64,000 nucleotides of DNA from Fulvia fulva (lineage: Eukaryota; Ascomycota; Dothideomycetes; Mycosphaerellales; Mycosphaerellaceae): NCBI RefSeq assembly GCF_020509005.1, contig NC_063018.1, positions 3,844,001 through 3,908,000 on the forward strand, in the 5' to 3' direction. The position numbers were made by a program, and so were the translations under genes. Shown here one piece after another: positions 41,546 through 53,600 of this stretch; the stretch's first letter is position 1, and every line of letters begins with the position of its first letter. The notes beneath the pieces are model-generated. The model searched no databases. It saw nothing but the letters and a program-made list of their open reading frames with translations, and had not been told where the DNA came from.

Positions 41546-43398
41546 GGTGAGCTTCGAGGTTGGGCAAGTGGGCTATGGTACTGGGGTGGCGGTGCGGCGG
41601 CAGAGAGAGCGAGCAGGAGTGGAGTGGGTTTGTTTCTTTTGTCTGTTTCTTTTGTGCGTTCTTTCTTGCTGCTTTCCAGGATACCCGGTCGGAGTCGGAC
41701 CTCTGAGAGGTCGGAGTCAAAAGTGCGTTGCTGCGTTCAGTACTACTCTTACCATACTCTCAGACCGGTACATCACTCCTCTCGACTGTTTTCGTCAAGT
41801 CGATGCAAACGAACGTGTGTTGTCATGACCTAAACCACGGCAAGAGAGGTAGCGAGCTGTCATAGCACGCGACTTTAGCCGCCATACTCTGGTGTCTCAA
41901 TCCAAAACGCTAGAGTCTCTGCCATCTTGGCTACGAGAAAGCAGTACCTGATAACCAGCAGAAACGGCACACATGATGTCGGCTGTCAACAGGCGCCTAG
42001 GTAACCGGTGAAGTAATCACGAAATGGTGACACAAGCGAGGCGCCTGCAATATTTACTGGGAGAGGTGGATCTCATGCAAGGACGGGATGTCACCCGATA
42101 CAACACAAGGGTCTTTCGCTTGTTCATCTGGTACGGATTCCATGAGGTTGTGAGTCGCGGTGGTCAAACGTGGCAGCCATGTCCCCAACGTCGACCAGCA
42201 GAGACACGCGAAGGCCACAATGGCGGCTTACGGCTTAGGAATATCCCGACCAGGTCCTCCAGTACGGCTGGTGTCTTCGGCCAGACAATATAGCACATGG
42301 TAGTCTTGTCCCTCATCAGGGAGAAACCCATCGTACATGATCCAACCATGTCGCGAGCCCACTGTTACCGAGAAATCGCTCAAGGTTCCAGCGGGAATCT
42401 TGGCCGTGTGTGTCGATGGCGAGAGCTATGCAGCATGTCGACATGGTTGTTGGAGCTCGATTGGCATAGACGGCACGGCCAGGAACGCAGCCGCTTGCGC
42501 CACACATGCCCGCTTGGGCTCCGACCAATCAACAGCGCGTTTGTCTTGGCCAAGATTCGCATCTTGGATTTGGTCCCAAGCGCTTCGACTGCAGGAACAC
42601 AAGTTACACAACATGTTGCTGACTCGAATGGTCTATTCCTGTCGGCCACCTCACGGACAGCTCGCATCGCATGCCCAGACACTCCCCGAACCCGTCTCAC
42701 CACGGCTTCACGGCAACAAACAATGGCGCCCTCCTACTTCACGCACTTCCTCACAAACATCGCATCAGAACGCCATCGGGAAGACAACCCGTTCGCACGA
42801 GCACGTTGAAGCGTTGTTGCCGCCCGAAACGGTGGTCCTCCCGAAAAGAAAAGGCTTATACTGCTGAAACAGGAGACGCTGACTGCAGGCGAGGCGTACC
42901 TGCATTAGTGCTGCCAAACGAGTTACTGGAAAAGGCCATACTCGACGCCACACCAGCACTCCCAAACATCGGCTGGCCACAATGCAGGCTATGCATAATG
43001 CAGCCGCTGACACGTGCACGGTGACCACTGCAGCGTCAAACACACATGGGCCTTTGGTGCCCTTTGGTGCGCCTGCCCGATGTTCAAGACATCCGACTCT
43101 GTTGAGTGGTGGAGAACTGTCTTCCATGTCTCCTGTTTGGGCTCTGTTGCCGTACCATTCTTTGATGGGGTGAGGATATAGAGCTGGGTGTCTCTTTCAT
43201 GTTTGGTCTTGTTCTCTTTCTCCTTCGTCATTACTCACATTTCCACATTGTGTCTGTCTTTGTGCTAAAACAATCTTCGAAGCAGGTCGCTCGTTTTGCC
43301 TGGCTTCAATTACCTGCCACTAATAACCTTGCAACTCCCTGTAACTTCCCGTTGGCATAGACCATATACTTTCGTTTGGGAGCAAGCTTCAAACCAAC
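41546..43398. other. Long intergenic region
   Basis: About 1.85 kb between two plus-strand genes. Frames of up to 176 codons occur, but they overlap one another in several frames and show no domain or splice logic. The last ~150 bases are pyrimidine-rich, as in fungal promoters. Nothing else was seen. Confidence 0.4.
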
Positions 43399-45483
43399 AT
43401 GCATTTCACAACAACAGCTATTGCTGCGGCTGGCCTCGCAGCCCACCAGGTCATCGCTACAGGCGGGTATGGCGGCGGATGGGGTGGCTCTGGCCACTAT
43501 TCGACTCCAGACAACACCAACAACGAGTGTACATCGGAGCAGTCAACTGGATACAACTGGTCTGGCCTCAAGGATGGCTCTTTCGACAGCTACGGCAGCA
43601 ACAAGTTCTCGGGCTGGTCCTGCACAAACTCTTTCGGCAAGCGTGATCTCTTGACCAAGCGTTCCTTCCAATCCAAGTGTATTTCAGCGGACCTCGACAA
43701 GGAGCCAGTGATCTCCTGTGACGATGACAAGACCATGTCTCTTGACAAATTCGAGGTCTCCTCCGACCAGGATGCCGACATTGAATGCCACTACACCATG
43801 CCTGACGAGTCGATCTGTAAGGAAGTCCACTCTTGCAGCGCCCGCGGTACTGTCATCCAGAATAGCCAGTGTGGTGGTGCCAAGAGTGTTACTTTCAAGC
43901 CTGCTGGTGACTCCAAGGGGAAGGGTTGCAACATTGGTGTTCACAGCGTTGGCTTCAACTGCGGTTCGGCATCAAGCACTCCACCTTCATACTCTTCGAC
44001 TGCGCCTCCATCATACTCTACTTCCAGCTCTGTCGAGTCAGTAGACACCACATCAGTGCCCACCGCACCAGCATATGAGTCGTCCAGCGTGGAGACTTCT
44101 TCAGCTACAACATCATCAGCAATTGAATGCGGCTATGGATCGACTCAATCAGTCCCTGCCTACGGGTCCAGCACAGTCTGCGTCGCGATCACGTCCAGCT
44201 CTAGCACTGAGGAGGCGCCGGTAACGACATCCAGCACGGACTCGGCTCCCGCCTACACTGCACCAGCTTATGGCTCTTCTTCCTCTTCCACGGAAGGATC
44301 GCCAGTCACTACCACTTCGGTCCCAACCTACAGCACAGGCACTGTCCCCAGCAACAATGGTACATACAGCGCACCAAGCGCACCCGGCTATGGCTCCAGC
44401 TCCGAGGTCTCCACAGTAACCACAGCTCCATCATACTCTGCGCCAGCCAGTGTGACGAGCGCTGTGCCTACGTATGAAGGTCCAAAGCCCGAATCGCCAA
44501 ACCTTCTGCCAAAGTGCTTGAACACTTGGATGTACCTCACTACTTGCAAGGACAACTCTGATTACAGCTGCTTCTGCAAGAACGCAGAGTTTGTCAAGCA
44601 GGTATATCAGTGTGTCAGCTCCTGGTCCACCACGGATGATGATACAACGTCTGGCGCATCCTATTTCATGGGAATCTGTGCTCCCTACATCCCCGAGAAC
44701 CCGGCAGTCATAACCGCGTGCCCATCCACCGTCACTCCAGCTGCCACCTTCTCCTACGCTCCCATCAGCTCCATCGAAGGCTCTCCCGTCGAGTCATCAG
44801 CTCCAGCATCCTCACCCAAGACCGTCACGCTCTACAGCACCCAAATCAACACTGTCACCTCTTGCGGCCCTGAAGTAACAAACTGCCCAGCAGCCACCCA
44901 AACATCCTCCTACGCCATCGCCACAACCATCTCCACACCCGAAGCACCCCTCACCACAGCACCCGCCTCCAGCAGCACGGAAGGCTCCCCTGTCAACTCC
45001 TCACCAGCCGTCACCCCAGCAGCCAGCATCCCGTGCACCACCATTACATACTCCACCGAGTACCCAGTCCCCGTCACCTACACCACAGGCGAAAACCAAG
45101 GCAACACCATCCCCTCTTCATCCACGACCTCCACCATCATCACGACCGTTACTGTCCCCCAGGTCCAGATGACGACGTACACAGTCACCCAAGGCAGCTC
45201 GACCCAAGAGCAGCCGGGTCTCGGCTACGGCACGCCTGTCGCACCCGTCACCTCCGCACCGGGCTACACGTCTGCTCCTACTGCGCCTGCCGCAGCGCCG
45301 TACCCGACTACTTCGGCGCCGGGACCGGTGGGGCCTGTTGGTGGTGGTGGTGCTTCGTCGGGGTTTGGGACGACGTATGTCCCTGCTCCTTCGAACAGTA
45401 TTACTCCGTATGAGGGCGCTGGGGGAAAGGTTTCCATCAGTGGTGTGGCCTTTATGGTTGTTGTTTGTGCGCTTTTCTTTTGA
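43399..45483 (+). CDS. GPI-anchored cell-wall protein with CFEM-like domain
   Basis: A single exon of 694 residues. Signal peptide MHFTTTAIAAAGLAAHQVIA. Residues ~40-200 form a Cys-rich domain with a Kex2-type site ('SFGKRDLLTKR'). A Ser/Thr/Pro/Tyr-rich stalk follows. Near 370-440 is an eight-Cys-like segment 'CLNTWMYLTTCKDNSDYSCF' + 'CKNAEFVKQVYQCVSSW' that resembles a CFEM domain (C..C..CFC..C). A second S/T-rich stalk leads to a hydrophobic C-terminus 'VSISGVAFMVVVCALFF', the usual GPI signal. CFEM proteins bind haem or sit in the wall and are often linked to host contact. A CFEM fit is likely but the Cys spacing is not perfect. Confidence 0.78.
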   Translation: MHFTTTAIAAAGLAAHQVIATGGYGGGWGGSGHYSTPDNTNNECTSEQSTGYNWSGLKDGSFDSYGSNKFSGWSCTNSFGKRDLLTKRSFQSKCISADLDKEPVISCDDDKTMSLDKFEVSSDQDADIECHYTMPDESICKEVHSCSARGTVIQNSQCGGAKSVTFKPAGDSKGKGCNIGVHSVGFNCGSASSTPPSYSSTAPPSYSTSSSVESVDTTSVPTAPAYESSSVETSSATTSSAIECGYGSTQSVPAYGSSTVCVAITSSSSTEEAPVTTSSTDSAPAYTAPAYGSSSSSTEGSPVTTTSVPTYSTGTVPSNNGTYSAPSAPGYGSSSEVSTVTTAPSYSAPASVTSAVPTYEGPKPESPNLLPKCLNTWMYLTTCKDNSDYSCFCKNAEFVKQVYQCVSSWSTTDDDTTSGASYFMGICAPYIPENPAVITACPSTVTPAATFSYAPISSIEGSPVESSAPASSPKTVTLYSTQINTVTSCGPEVTNCPAATQTSSYAIATTISTPEAPLTTAPASSSTEGSPVNSSPAVTPAASIPCTTITYSTEYPVPVTYTTGENQGNTIPSSSTTSTIITTVTVPQVQMTTYTVTQGSSTQEQPGLGYGTPVAPVTSAPGYTSAPTAPAAAPYPTTSAPGPVGPVGGGGASSGFGTTYVPAPSNSITPYEGAGGKVSISGVAFMVVVCALFF

Positions 45484-45527
45484 TTTGTTTGTTCGTTGGT
45501 ATCTGAGCAATTTGAGCATGGCGATGC

Positions 45528-45540
45528 GGGGGGGGGGGGG
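45528..45540. repeat. G13 homopolymer
   Basis: A run of 13 G just downstream of the GPI-protein gene, in the 3' region. Its length is likely to vary. Confidence 0.85.
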
Positions 45541-45782
45541 TAATGATGAACATGGAGAGTGTGTATAGAGATACCAGACTCAGGGCTTAAACAGGGTTCG
45601 ACGAGTGGGGATCGGCGGCGTTGTGGCATCTGATTGTATTGTCTTTGAGGTTGGGTAATGATACCGAAGGTTGTTCATAGCGAAAAAGACATCGTTTTTT
45701 CATCATATCTTGATCCTCCATATCGCTCCACTGCCATGTGCCTATCTGTCTCATAATCTCATCACACTGTCGATGTCGATCT

Positions 45783-47787
45783 CTAAGGAATCTCCTTAAT
45801 CGTCCCCCTCCCCTTCACAAGATCCGCCGCCCTTTCCGCCACCATAACAACCGGCGCACACGGATGACACGCCACCGGCATCGGGAACACACTCGCATCC
45901 ACCACTCTCAATCCCTCCACCCCATGAACCTTCAACTCCGCATCCACCACGGCCGTCTCATCCTCTACATTTCCCATCTTGTTCGTACACATGGGATGAT
46001 AAATCGTCTCGCCATGATCCCTCACAGTCTCTAGTAACTCGTTATCACTCATTTTCTCGACATTCTTAGGACAGTACCATGATCCGAACGCTTGCTTAAA
46101 CGGTGCCGAAGCCGCGACGTCGCGGGCGAGTTTCATGCCGTACGTCATCATGTCGCGGTCGTGTTGGGTAGCGAGGTAGTTTGCGTCGATGATGGGCGCG
46201 TCGAAGGGGGAAGAGGACGCGAGAGTGATGCTCCCGCGCGATTCGGGGCGGAGCATGATAGGGCCGATGGAGAAGTAGTCCTTGGTAGCCGGGGCGAGAG
46301 TCTTGCCGTGGTTGATGTAGGCGAGTGCGCCGACGAGGAGCTCGAGATCGGGGGCGTTGGGGTGGGAGGAGAGGTCGTTGTGTTGCAGGGAGGGGGGGCA
46401 GTCGGGTCGTTGGGCGACGTTGAGGAAGCAGCCTGCTTCGCCTACGTTGGTTGTCATGGGGCCTGTGCCGTGGCGGAGCCATTCGATCAGGGGTGGGATG
46501 CCTTTGACCGTGTCGACGAGGTATTGGAGGGATTTTTCGCGGGATTCGAAGACCATGATGCCGCAGAGGTGGTCGGCGAGGTTGGTGCCGACGCCGAGGA
46601 GGTCTTTGATGAGGGGGATGTTGTGTTGTTTGAGTTCTGCTGCTGGGCCGATTCCAGAGAGCTTGAGAATCTGGGGAGACTGGACTGCTCCGGCGGACAA
46701 GATGACCTCTTTCCTAGCCTTGACAACGTATCGAATTGGGCTGGCCTTGGAAGATCCCATTTCGATTCCAACAGCGCGAGGCTTCGCACCGGACTTGTCA
46801 AAGACGATCTTCGTCACGATCTGTCCAGTAGCAATGCTCAAGTTCGATCGGCTGGCAACGTCCTTCGTCAGATAGGCCACCGCCGTGCTCGACCGCTGAC
46901 CCTTCGAATCAATGAACGTCTGGAACTGCGAAGCTCCCAACATCCCCTTCCTCGAGTTGAAGTCGGCAATCTTAGGAATCCCCACCGCCTCACACGCATC
47001 CAGAAAGACACCGCAAAGCGGCGCCATAATACAATACCCAGTCTGCCAAGGTCCACTGCGACCATGATCGACCAAATCCTCAGCACTCAGCTTCGACCTC
47101 GGACTTTGCTGGAAACCCTCCGCCTTCCTCGAATACTCCTCAACATTATACCATCCCCAGCCCTTGTTCCCAAGCCTCTCCCACTCATCATAGTCTTCAG
47201 CAGCTCCCTTGTTATAGATCATAGCATTGATAGCGCTACACCCACCAAGCATCTTGCCTCTCGGCCAGAACAGTTGACGATCATTGCAGCCCGTGTCTTT
47301 TTTGGTGTAGAAAGCCCAGTCGGCTGCTGTACTGAACAGACGCCCGAAACCTGCTGGGATGCGGGAGAAGATCTGCTTCAAGTCGGAGTGGCCTGCTTCG
47401 ATGACGAGGACGGTGGTGTTGGGGTCTTCTGTCAGGCGGTTGGCGAGTACGCATCCAGCGGTTCCGCCACCAATGATGATGTAGTCGTATCGTCGAGTGG
47501 TTTTGAGGTCTTCGGCGGTGGCTGAGTCTTTGTTTGGGCGAGGCGTGGCGAGGAGGGGCGTGTTGGGTTCGCCGGGGATGACACTGGACACCCATCAGCT
47601 TGTGTTCGTGTGCAGTATTGAAGTAGTGCAGGACTCACTTTGGAAACAACAAATGCGACACCTCCCTCAGCACCTTCCCCAAAACCCAAAGCACAAAAGC
47701 ACCACCCGCAACGCCAATTGCAAGCTGTCGGTACGTAGCATGCTCAAGGCCATGCCTCATGCTGCCATAGAGCGACATGTTCGACAT
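45783..47787 (-). CDS. Membrane-anchored GMC oxidoreductase (choline dehydrogenase-like)
   Basis: Exon 1 (47639-47787) and exon 2 (45783-47583), across a 55-nt intron (GTGAGT..CAG), give 649 residues. Exon 1 encodes a transmembrane segment ('LAIGVAGGAFVLWVLGKVL'), so the enzyme is tethered. The FAD fold is 'YDYIIIGGGTAGCVLANRL'. GMC signature 1 is 'GKMLGGCSAINAMIYNKGA' and signature 2 'SAGAVQSPQILKLSGIGP'. The active-site His sits in 'ETIYHPMCTNKMG' and a second residue in 'ACHPCAPVVMVAERAADL'. It is closest in layout to choline/alcohol dehydrogenases of the GMC family; the substrate is unknown. Exon 1 is needed for the anchor, and the joint 'HLLFPN' + 'VIPGEP' keeps frame. Confidence 0.87.
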
Positions 47788-48491
47788 CTTTTGCCAGTCT
47801 TTCCTCAGTCCTGAGTCCAGAAGGAAGAAAAGTTGCAAGGGTTTTGATCAATACAACAATATTGCAGCTGCACAACCTTGCCGGAGCTGGCCCACCCCCG
47901 TCCCACTATTCTAACGCGCATGTGCTTCACCTCTCCCCCTCTCCACGCCGAGGCCCACTTGTGGAGGCGCCAACACCCCTCTTCAGCTGCACAGTGCACT
48001 ATGGCAGAACGCCAAAATGAGGGCTGACGAGACATTGTTTGGGCCAGAACACGACTTCACGCCGCCTTCGTCTTATTACACGTTACTCGTCGCTGACAGT
48101 AAAAGGTATTAGCTGATGTTGTGATCTTTTGTTACGCGTTCCAGGCCCGTGTAAGCTGCGTAATCCGATGCAGACCAGTCTGTATCATGCGGCGGCAGGA
48201 TCGAATCGGGCATCGAGCGACCAGTGGGTTGTCACACTTCATTCATGCATGAGAGCATTGCAGCGCTGTGGTACTGTCGGGAGACTGCTTGGAGTCGCAG
48301 TGCTGGGTTTCTACGAGAGTCGTCAGCTGAGCACATGCACCTCAAGGAAGTGACGGCCGGGTGCAAGAATATTTCATCCATCTACATACAGATGTATCGT
48401 AGGGCTACTGCGGCCACAGCGTCCTTGTTGTAAAGGCTAGTTACATCGTCATCTCATCCACCAGATTCGTCGAGTGATCAGGCCGATCAAC
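47788..48491. other. Intergenic gap
   Basis: About 700 bases between two minus-strand genes. No repeat, RNA gene or supported frame was seen. Confidence 0.35.
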
Positions 48492-49292
48492 TCACGTACC
48501 AAACTGATCGTTGCAAGCATCCACGTCACATCTCCATTGCCACGAACGCACCGTGTAATCTTCCCCATGGACGACTCTACATCCGAGTGGTTCGGTGAAA
48601 AGGTCTTGTGGTTTCCCTGTGCAATTGTCCCCATCCCACAGGACCACGTCGCAAGTGCTTCGTTTCGTAACATACCTCCCGTACAGGCCATCATTGTGGC
48701 AGGGAGACATGTAATTAGAATCCTTAGGTCCGAGGACTGGCACCTGTTCATCAAACACAGCCGCAGGTCCTTTACACTCGTTACCGTAGTAGAACTCAAT
48801 CCTAGCTTCGCAGGTGTCGGCACGCTTCTCTAGAGCGGCTTTATCCTTTGCAGTCAAACCTTCAACATAGTTCAACGAAGACTGGGCTTGTGGCTCCGGT
48901 GGCTCGTCGACTGGAAACGGCAAGGTCCCCTCAGTCTTGTTGACACCGCCAGAAGTAGCCCTCGTCGTAATGCCGCTGATATAGAGCTTGTATTGATATT
49001 CCCGGCTGGCAATTGCTGCAATGTCTGTGCAGGTTCCGTCGAAGCCAAAATAGCCTTTAGGGTTGCCGCCGCATTGGTGTCGCGGATATTGCTCGATCCC
49101 GTAGTTTATGCCCTTGATGTCGCAGTCGATGAAATGACCAGAATTGAATAGGCAGTTTTCGTTGCCTGCCTCATAATTGACGCTTCCAACCTGACTTGTG
49201 CATTTGTCGTCCGAATAGAAGGTACAGTAGTTGCCGTGGACAGTCGCCAAATTTGCAGCGAGGAGCAAAGCTGTTGCTAGGAAGCCGGCCAT
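48492..49292 (-). CDS. Cys-rich secreted protein with internal repeats
   Basis: A single exon of 266 residues from ATG 49290-49292. Signal peptide MAGFLATALLLAANLATVHG. The mature part has ~16 Cys. A motif of the form C-x5-9-Y/W-x-x-D/N-x-C recurs three times ('YCTFYSDDKCTS', 'TCEARIEFYYGNECKG', 'TCDVVLWDGDNCTG'), suggesting internal duplication. A Kex2-type site 'LEKR' lies between the first and second motif, so two Cys-rich domains could be released. The C-terminus is uncertain: a GTACGTGAG donor lies at the stop codon, and a short extra exon is possible. Size and Cys content fit a secreted effector or wall protein; function unknown. Confidence 0.75.
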   Translation of the reverse strand: MAGFLATALLLAANLATVHGNYCTFYSDDKCTSQVGSVNYEAGNENCLFNSGHFIDCDIKGINYGIEQYPRHQCGGNPKGYFGFDGTCTDIAAIASREYQYKLYISGITTRATSGGVNKTEGTLPFPVDEPPEPQAQSSLNYVEGLTAKDKAALEKRADTCEARIEFYYGNECKGPAAVFDEQVPVLGPKDSNYMSPCHNDGLYGRYVTKRSTCDVVLWDGDNCTGKPQDLFTEPLGCRVVHGEDYTVRSWQWRCDVDACNDQFGT

Positions 49293-49330
49293 GTCGAAGT
49301 AATCGTTGGGGTGAGCGGAACAGTATAGGA

Positions 49331-49393
49331 AAGTGTTGAAAGTCATATAAGCCGCTCTGAACTCAGCTCAGGGCGGCGTCGCATTTTACAACG
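49331..49393. repeat. Direct repeat copy 1 (~63 bp), proximal promoter
   Basis: A 63-bp segment 'aagtgttgaaagtcatataa...' is repeated at 49601-49663 with about nine mismatches. This copy lies 39-101 bases upstream of the Cys-rich gene's ATG and includes its TATA-like box. Confidence 0.85.
49343..49350 (-). promoter_or_regulatory. TATA-like box of the Cys-rich secreted protein gene
   Basis: TTATATGA on the minus strand, ~51-58 bases upstream of the ATG at 49292. It sits inside the direct repeat and is conserved in the upstream copy. Confidence 0.5.
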
Positions 49394-49600
49394 ATTACGA
49401 GCCCGAATTTCGCGCTTTGTTGGCTGCGGGGGAATTAGCAGCAGGGAGTGCCCTGGCCGAGTGCCCTGTCAGGCTGACAGGATGATCCGAGAACTCCGAG
49501 TTCGACCTACTAGCGAGAGAACAATCCTTCTATATCGAAGCATTTGCATACGTTGCAATCGTTAGGACTTCTTCGCTTCTCCGAACTAAAGAAGTAGGGG

Positions 49601-49663
49601 GAGTGTTGGAAGTCATATAAACCACTCTGAACTCAGCTCAGGGCTGCGTCGCCTTTTGCAACA
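49601..49663. repeat. Direct repeat copy 2 (~63 bp), distal
   Basis: The second copy of the promoter segment lies 270 bases further upstream in the same orientation. It keeps the TATA-like stretch and 'ctctgaactcagctcaggg'. No gene start is visible just downstream of it. Confidence 0.85.
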
Positions 49664-50642
49664 GAAAGTATGCGATGTTCGTCGGGTAATAGCAAAGAGT
49701 CTGTGGAAGAGTCTGTTGTGAAGGAGACAGTGTCTGATCGAGCACTTGACCTGGGAAGCAATAAGGCGATTATATAGCTTTTCAACCCTTACCTCTCTGC
49801 AGCCATCAGCGTGCCTCTGCGTCACCTTGAAGGGTCATAAGCCATAGCATCGGCGCTAGTCCAGCTCAACACATCTTCGACCGGCGGTAACAACGAGGAG
49901 TAACAATAGACGGCGTTAGTGTCTGCTTGCTCCTTCAAGGTCAGATCCTAGACACGTTGATTGAGGATTCGCGGTGGTCAGGCCAATCGCTCCACGACCT
50001 GATCGTTTGATGCATGCCTTGACGCATCCCAAGTGCAAAATGACGCTCACGAAGCGGCTCTAGGACACCAGCGGCTTGCTTGTCATCGGGTCTCAGGCGC
50101 TTCTGGACAGTAGTGTCCAACGAAAACTGCCTCAAGTTCCACATTGGACGTCTCGTTCTTCATGATGTGACAAACTGCCAAGGGACGTAGTTCGTTGAGA
50201 GCCACATGTATATGTCCCTGGTGTAACGTCGTTTCGAGATTCATTAGAAGTCGATGTAGGTTGTTCGTGACCGAGCCGAGCGAAGGGAAGAGGCATGCTG
50301 TTGTTGGGTCTGGAGGAAGGAGCAAGGATCATCCCGTACCGGGCCTTCGCCGTTGGTCGGCGCCCCGCGATCACTCGGATGCAATCCATTAGGGTCACCA
50401 CTTTGAGTACACGCAGAACGAACGAACCACAGTGAAGTCCATGAATCCAAGTGATGGAAAGGGTAAATCATCTCATGGCTTTCGATTCTGTCGCTTTCCC
50501 GGTCAACATCGTTCGGGTACTGACTACCCCTCGCCAGTTTCGCCGCCTATGCAAAGTCTCTAACTATCTATTACATCCATCATTCGTAGCATTTCACTGT
50601 ACTGTCAACCGTGACTGGCTAAAAGTAGAAGCGCCGTTCCGT
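49664..50642. other. Intergenic region
   Basis: About 980 bases between the promoter repeats and the 3' end of the CSC1-like gene. Short frames only; no repeat or RNA gene recognised. Confidence 0.4.
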
Positions 50643-53600
50643 CTATCGTCCTTGTGTCCGCCCACGTCTGAAATAATCGTAACTCGTGTCTTCTTCACCA
50701 GGGGTGTAATCTGGTGTTTGGCCAGGCACGTTTCCGTACCTGACAGGTCCATAGCCTCCAAAGTCCCCACTAGGAGTGCTCTGACCGACTGGTGCCGCGA
50801 AAGCTGTTAGGCCTTCTCTGCTCTCTTGACCACGAAGATGTTGCGGCCGCGCGAAGCCAGCAGGAGATTCGCCTCTGAGGTTGGAAGGTGTCTGGTGGTA
50901 TCCGCGAGGGTACTCAACACCACCCTCGCCAGTCTTAGTACGCTCAGAGTCCGCAGACTGGCTCCTGTCACGAGAGAATGGTGGCTCTTGAGAGCCACTC
51001 GCACTCCGGTCGTGACCAAAACTCATATCTGATTCGAATGTGCCAGCACGTCTTGTCAAACCGGTCATGACACTCGAGGGTGTACCAGGCCTGACCATAT
51101 CTGCGGCATGTCCATACAACTCGCCGTCACCACCAGCTTCATCGCGGAATTCTGGTCTGTTCTTGTAGTGTTCGAAGTCCATGTTGTTCTCGTCAACAAT
51201 CTCCCATCCTTGCGGTCCGCCAGGTAGTGTGGCTGCTGACTTGCCTGGCTTTTGGGCATTCATATCGTCCATGTACACATCACTGTAGCCGGCCAGCGTC
51301 GTCTGATCTGCATCCGCGGATGTTCGGCCTGTGTAGATGTTCTTGAGTAGATGTTGGCTCCTTGAGTGGACCATCGGTGTGATCAGTGGCTTGTACAGCA
51401 CGGGATGTCCGAATCGGACAGCCATTCTATCACCCTTTCGCTTCTTCTTGCCCTCCTCGCTCACTCCAGCGCTGAACTCTGCATCGTCCATGACCTGCCC
51501 TTTCTGATAGTAGTGAATCTCATCGTCAAAGGTACGTCTGCAGTAGATTTTGAATCCGATGATGATCAAGGGCAGTGGCACCATTGCTGCAAGCAAAGGC
51601 CAGGTTATATCAACATCGCCCCCCGCGCCGTAGATCACGAGAGCCATGACGCAATTGCCGAAGAATGACAGAAACAGCATTCTGTTGAAGAACGAACGCC
51701 AGAACATGCCACCTGACTCGTACTTGGTGATGAAAACGTAAAGAAGAAGGTACTTCTTCATGAACGAGTCCATGCAGAAGTATAATGCAGTGACGACCAA
51801 GATCAGCGGCTGAATGGTGGCGAACGAAATGGCGACTGTCGAGTAGAACAGAAAGTAGTTGTAGTAGCTGGCGTAGTCGAACGGCTGAGGTGCGGACAGC
51901 TCGATCAGTCGTCGAGGTGTCGGCGAGAGGAATCGTCTTGAAAATGAGCCCCAGATCAAGGTCCATAGTTGACTGAGATCAACAGCAGCACCTAAATTGC
52001 GCTGCAACATCCACGATATCCAGTACGGGGAAACCGTACAAAGACCAATCATGATCGAATTGATCGGTTGGGTCTCGTCATAGCTCTTGCCGCCGATAAG
52101 AAGTGCAACCCAGGAGAATATAGAAGAGAACACCGAGAAGACAATCAGGTTGTTGAAGCAAAAGAAGTTGTAAAGGCTTCTCGCAACATGTCGTTCTCTG
52201 CTGGTCTTGCTTACGTCTCCTGCATTCATGCACAACTTGCGGAAGATTGATGGCAGGTAGAAGTAGAACAGCGTTGTGATAGCAGGTGCTGCGATACCTT
52301 GCACTAATGCCCACCAGCCGCGGTTTTGCTCCAGGTTCGTTTGAAAGGCCGGCCAAACTTTGCCCAGATTTGCCAAATTCGACAGGAAGACTGCAATCAA
52401 AATGTTCGGCACCACCCAGAAGATAGTCAAGAGTGTGATCCAGAAGCTGTTGAGGAAGTTTTGCCTCGATCGTTGCTTCTTAGACATCTTCAGGTTCTTC
52501 CAGATCAGATCGTTTGGCTTAGGCGCAAGTCGGATGATTGAACCTTGGGGTGCCTTGTTGCGTGCTGCATACGCCACGCTGTGCGCGGAAGGAATGTTTT
52601 CGTAGCTTGCGAAACCGTACGAAAGTGCATTGCGCTTGTCCACGGATCCTCGCACTTCTCGAATCTCGATCTCAAGCTCCTTGATGCGTCCAGTCAGATA
52701 CTCGATAGCATCTACTCGTGATCCTTTCGGATAGGTTTTGTCTGCCTTGTGTGGTTTGCATTGTGGTCGCTTCGCGGGGAGTCGATCAGGATTCTTCAAA
52801 TATTTTGCCAAATGCTCTTCCAACTCTTTCACTGTTTCCGTGTGCTCTTCCACCAGATCTGGTAGATCCTTGACATTGCGCGCGACGGCGGTACGTGGCA
52901 TGTCGTGGGTCGCCTTGACCTCATCAGTCAATCTCGCAATGCCTTCGTCCGATCGGAACTGCTGTGGGATATCCGTAACCATGAGGGTCCTCGCGTGTAG
53001 ACTACGCTGGTAATCTTGGCTGTTGAAGTATTCCCTGCGCATCTTTGCCACGTGCCTGTAGTTGAACCACAGGAAGTAGATGATAACTCCGTCAAAGAAG
53101 TACGCAGTCACAACATGCGCCCAGAATGTCTTCGTCTGTCCCCAGGAGTATTGCGGCGTCATTCTCAGGAAGAAGTTGACACCAGGCGGTGTCTTAGCCT
53201 TGCTTGCTCCCACCAGATTGGCCGGTATTATGATCGCACAGCCCAGCACCGCGATGATGGCGAATACGTTTCTCAACATGCGATTTACCCGCATGAACAC
53301 GGCCGCATCTAATCCCACTCTTTCAACGATGTCTTGCTCTTTCGTTTTGATAAGCGGCGGAATCCAGGCAAAGAGGCCCTTTGGCACTGGCGGTGGAGCA
53401 TGTTTGGCATCTGCGTATTTCGCTCGCGGGGCGTAGACAACACTGTTGTAAGGTCGAAGGAAACAGAAGAGTAGTGCGATGACCGCCGCGGTGACGAGCG
53501 AAAAGATCAAGGATGCTAATGTCGAGTCTGCTGAGAACTGCGAGTTTTCGATGGTCGTCAGAAACGAGTTTCCTTGTGCCATTGAGTGTGATGGAGAAAT

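Noticed and set aside
42297..42867. Frames of 170-176 codons between the Myb-like and GPI-protein genes
   Set aside because: They overlap each other in three frames, lack any domain and have no splice support.
46092..47525. Open frame of 477 codons on the plus strand
   Set aside because: It is antisense to the GMC dehydrogenase exon. It has no domain and reflects the codon bias of the true gene.
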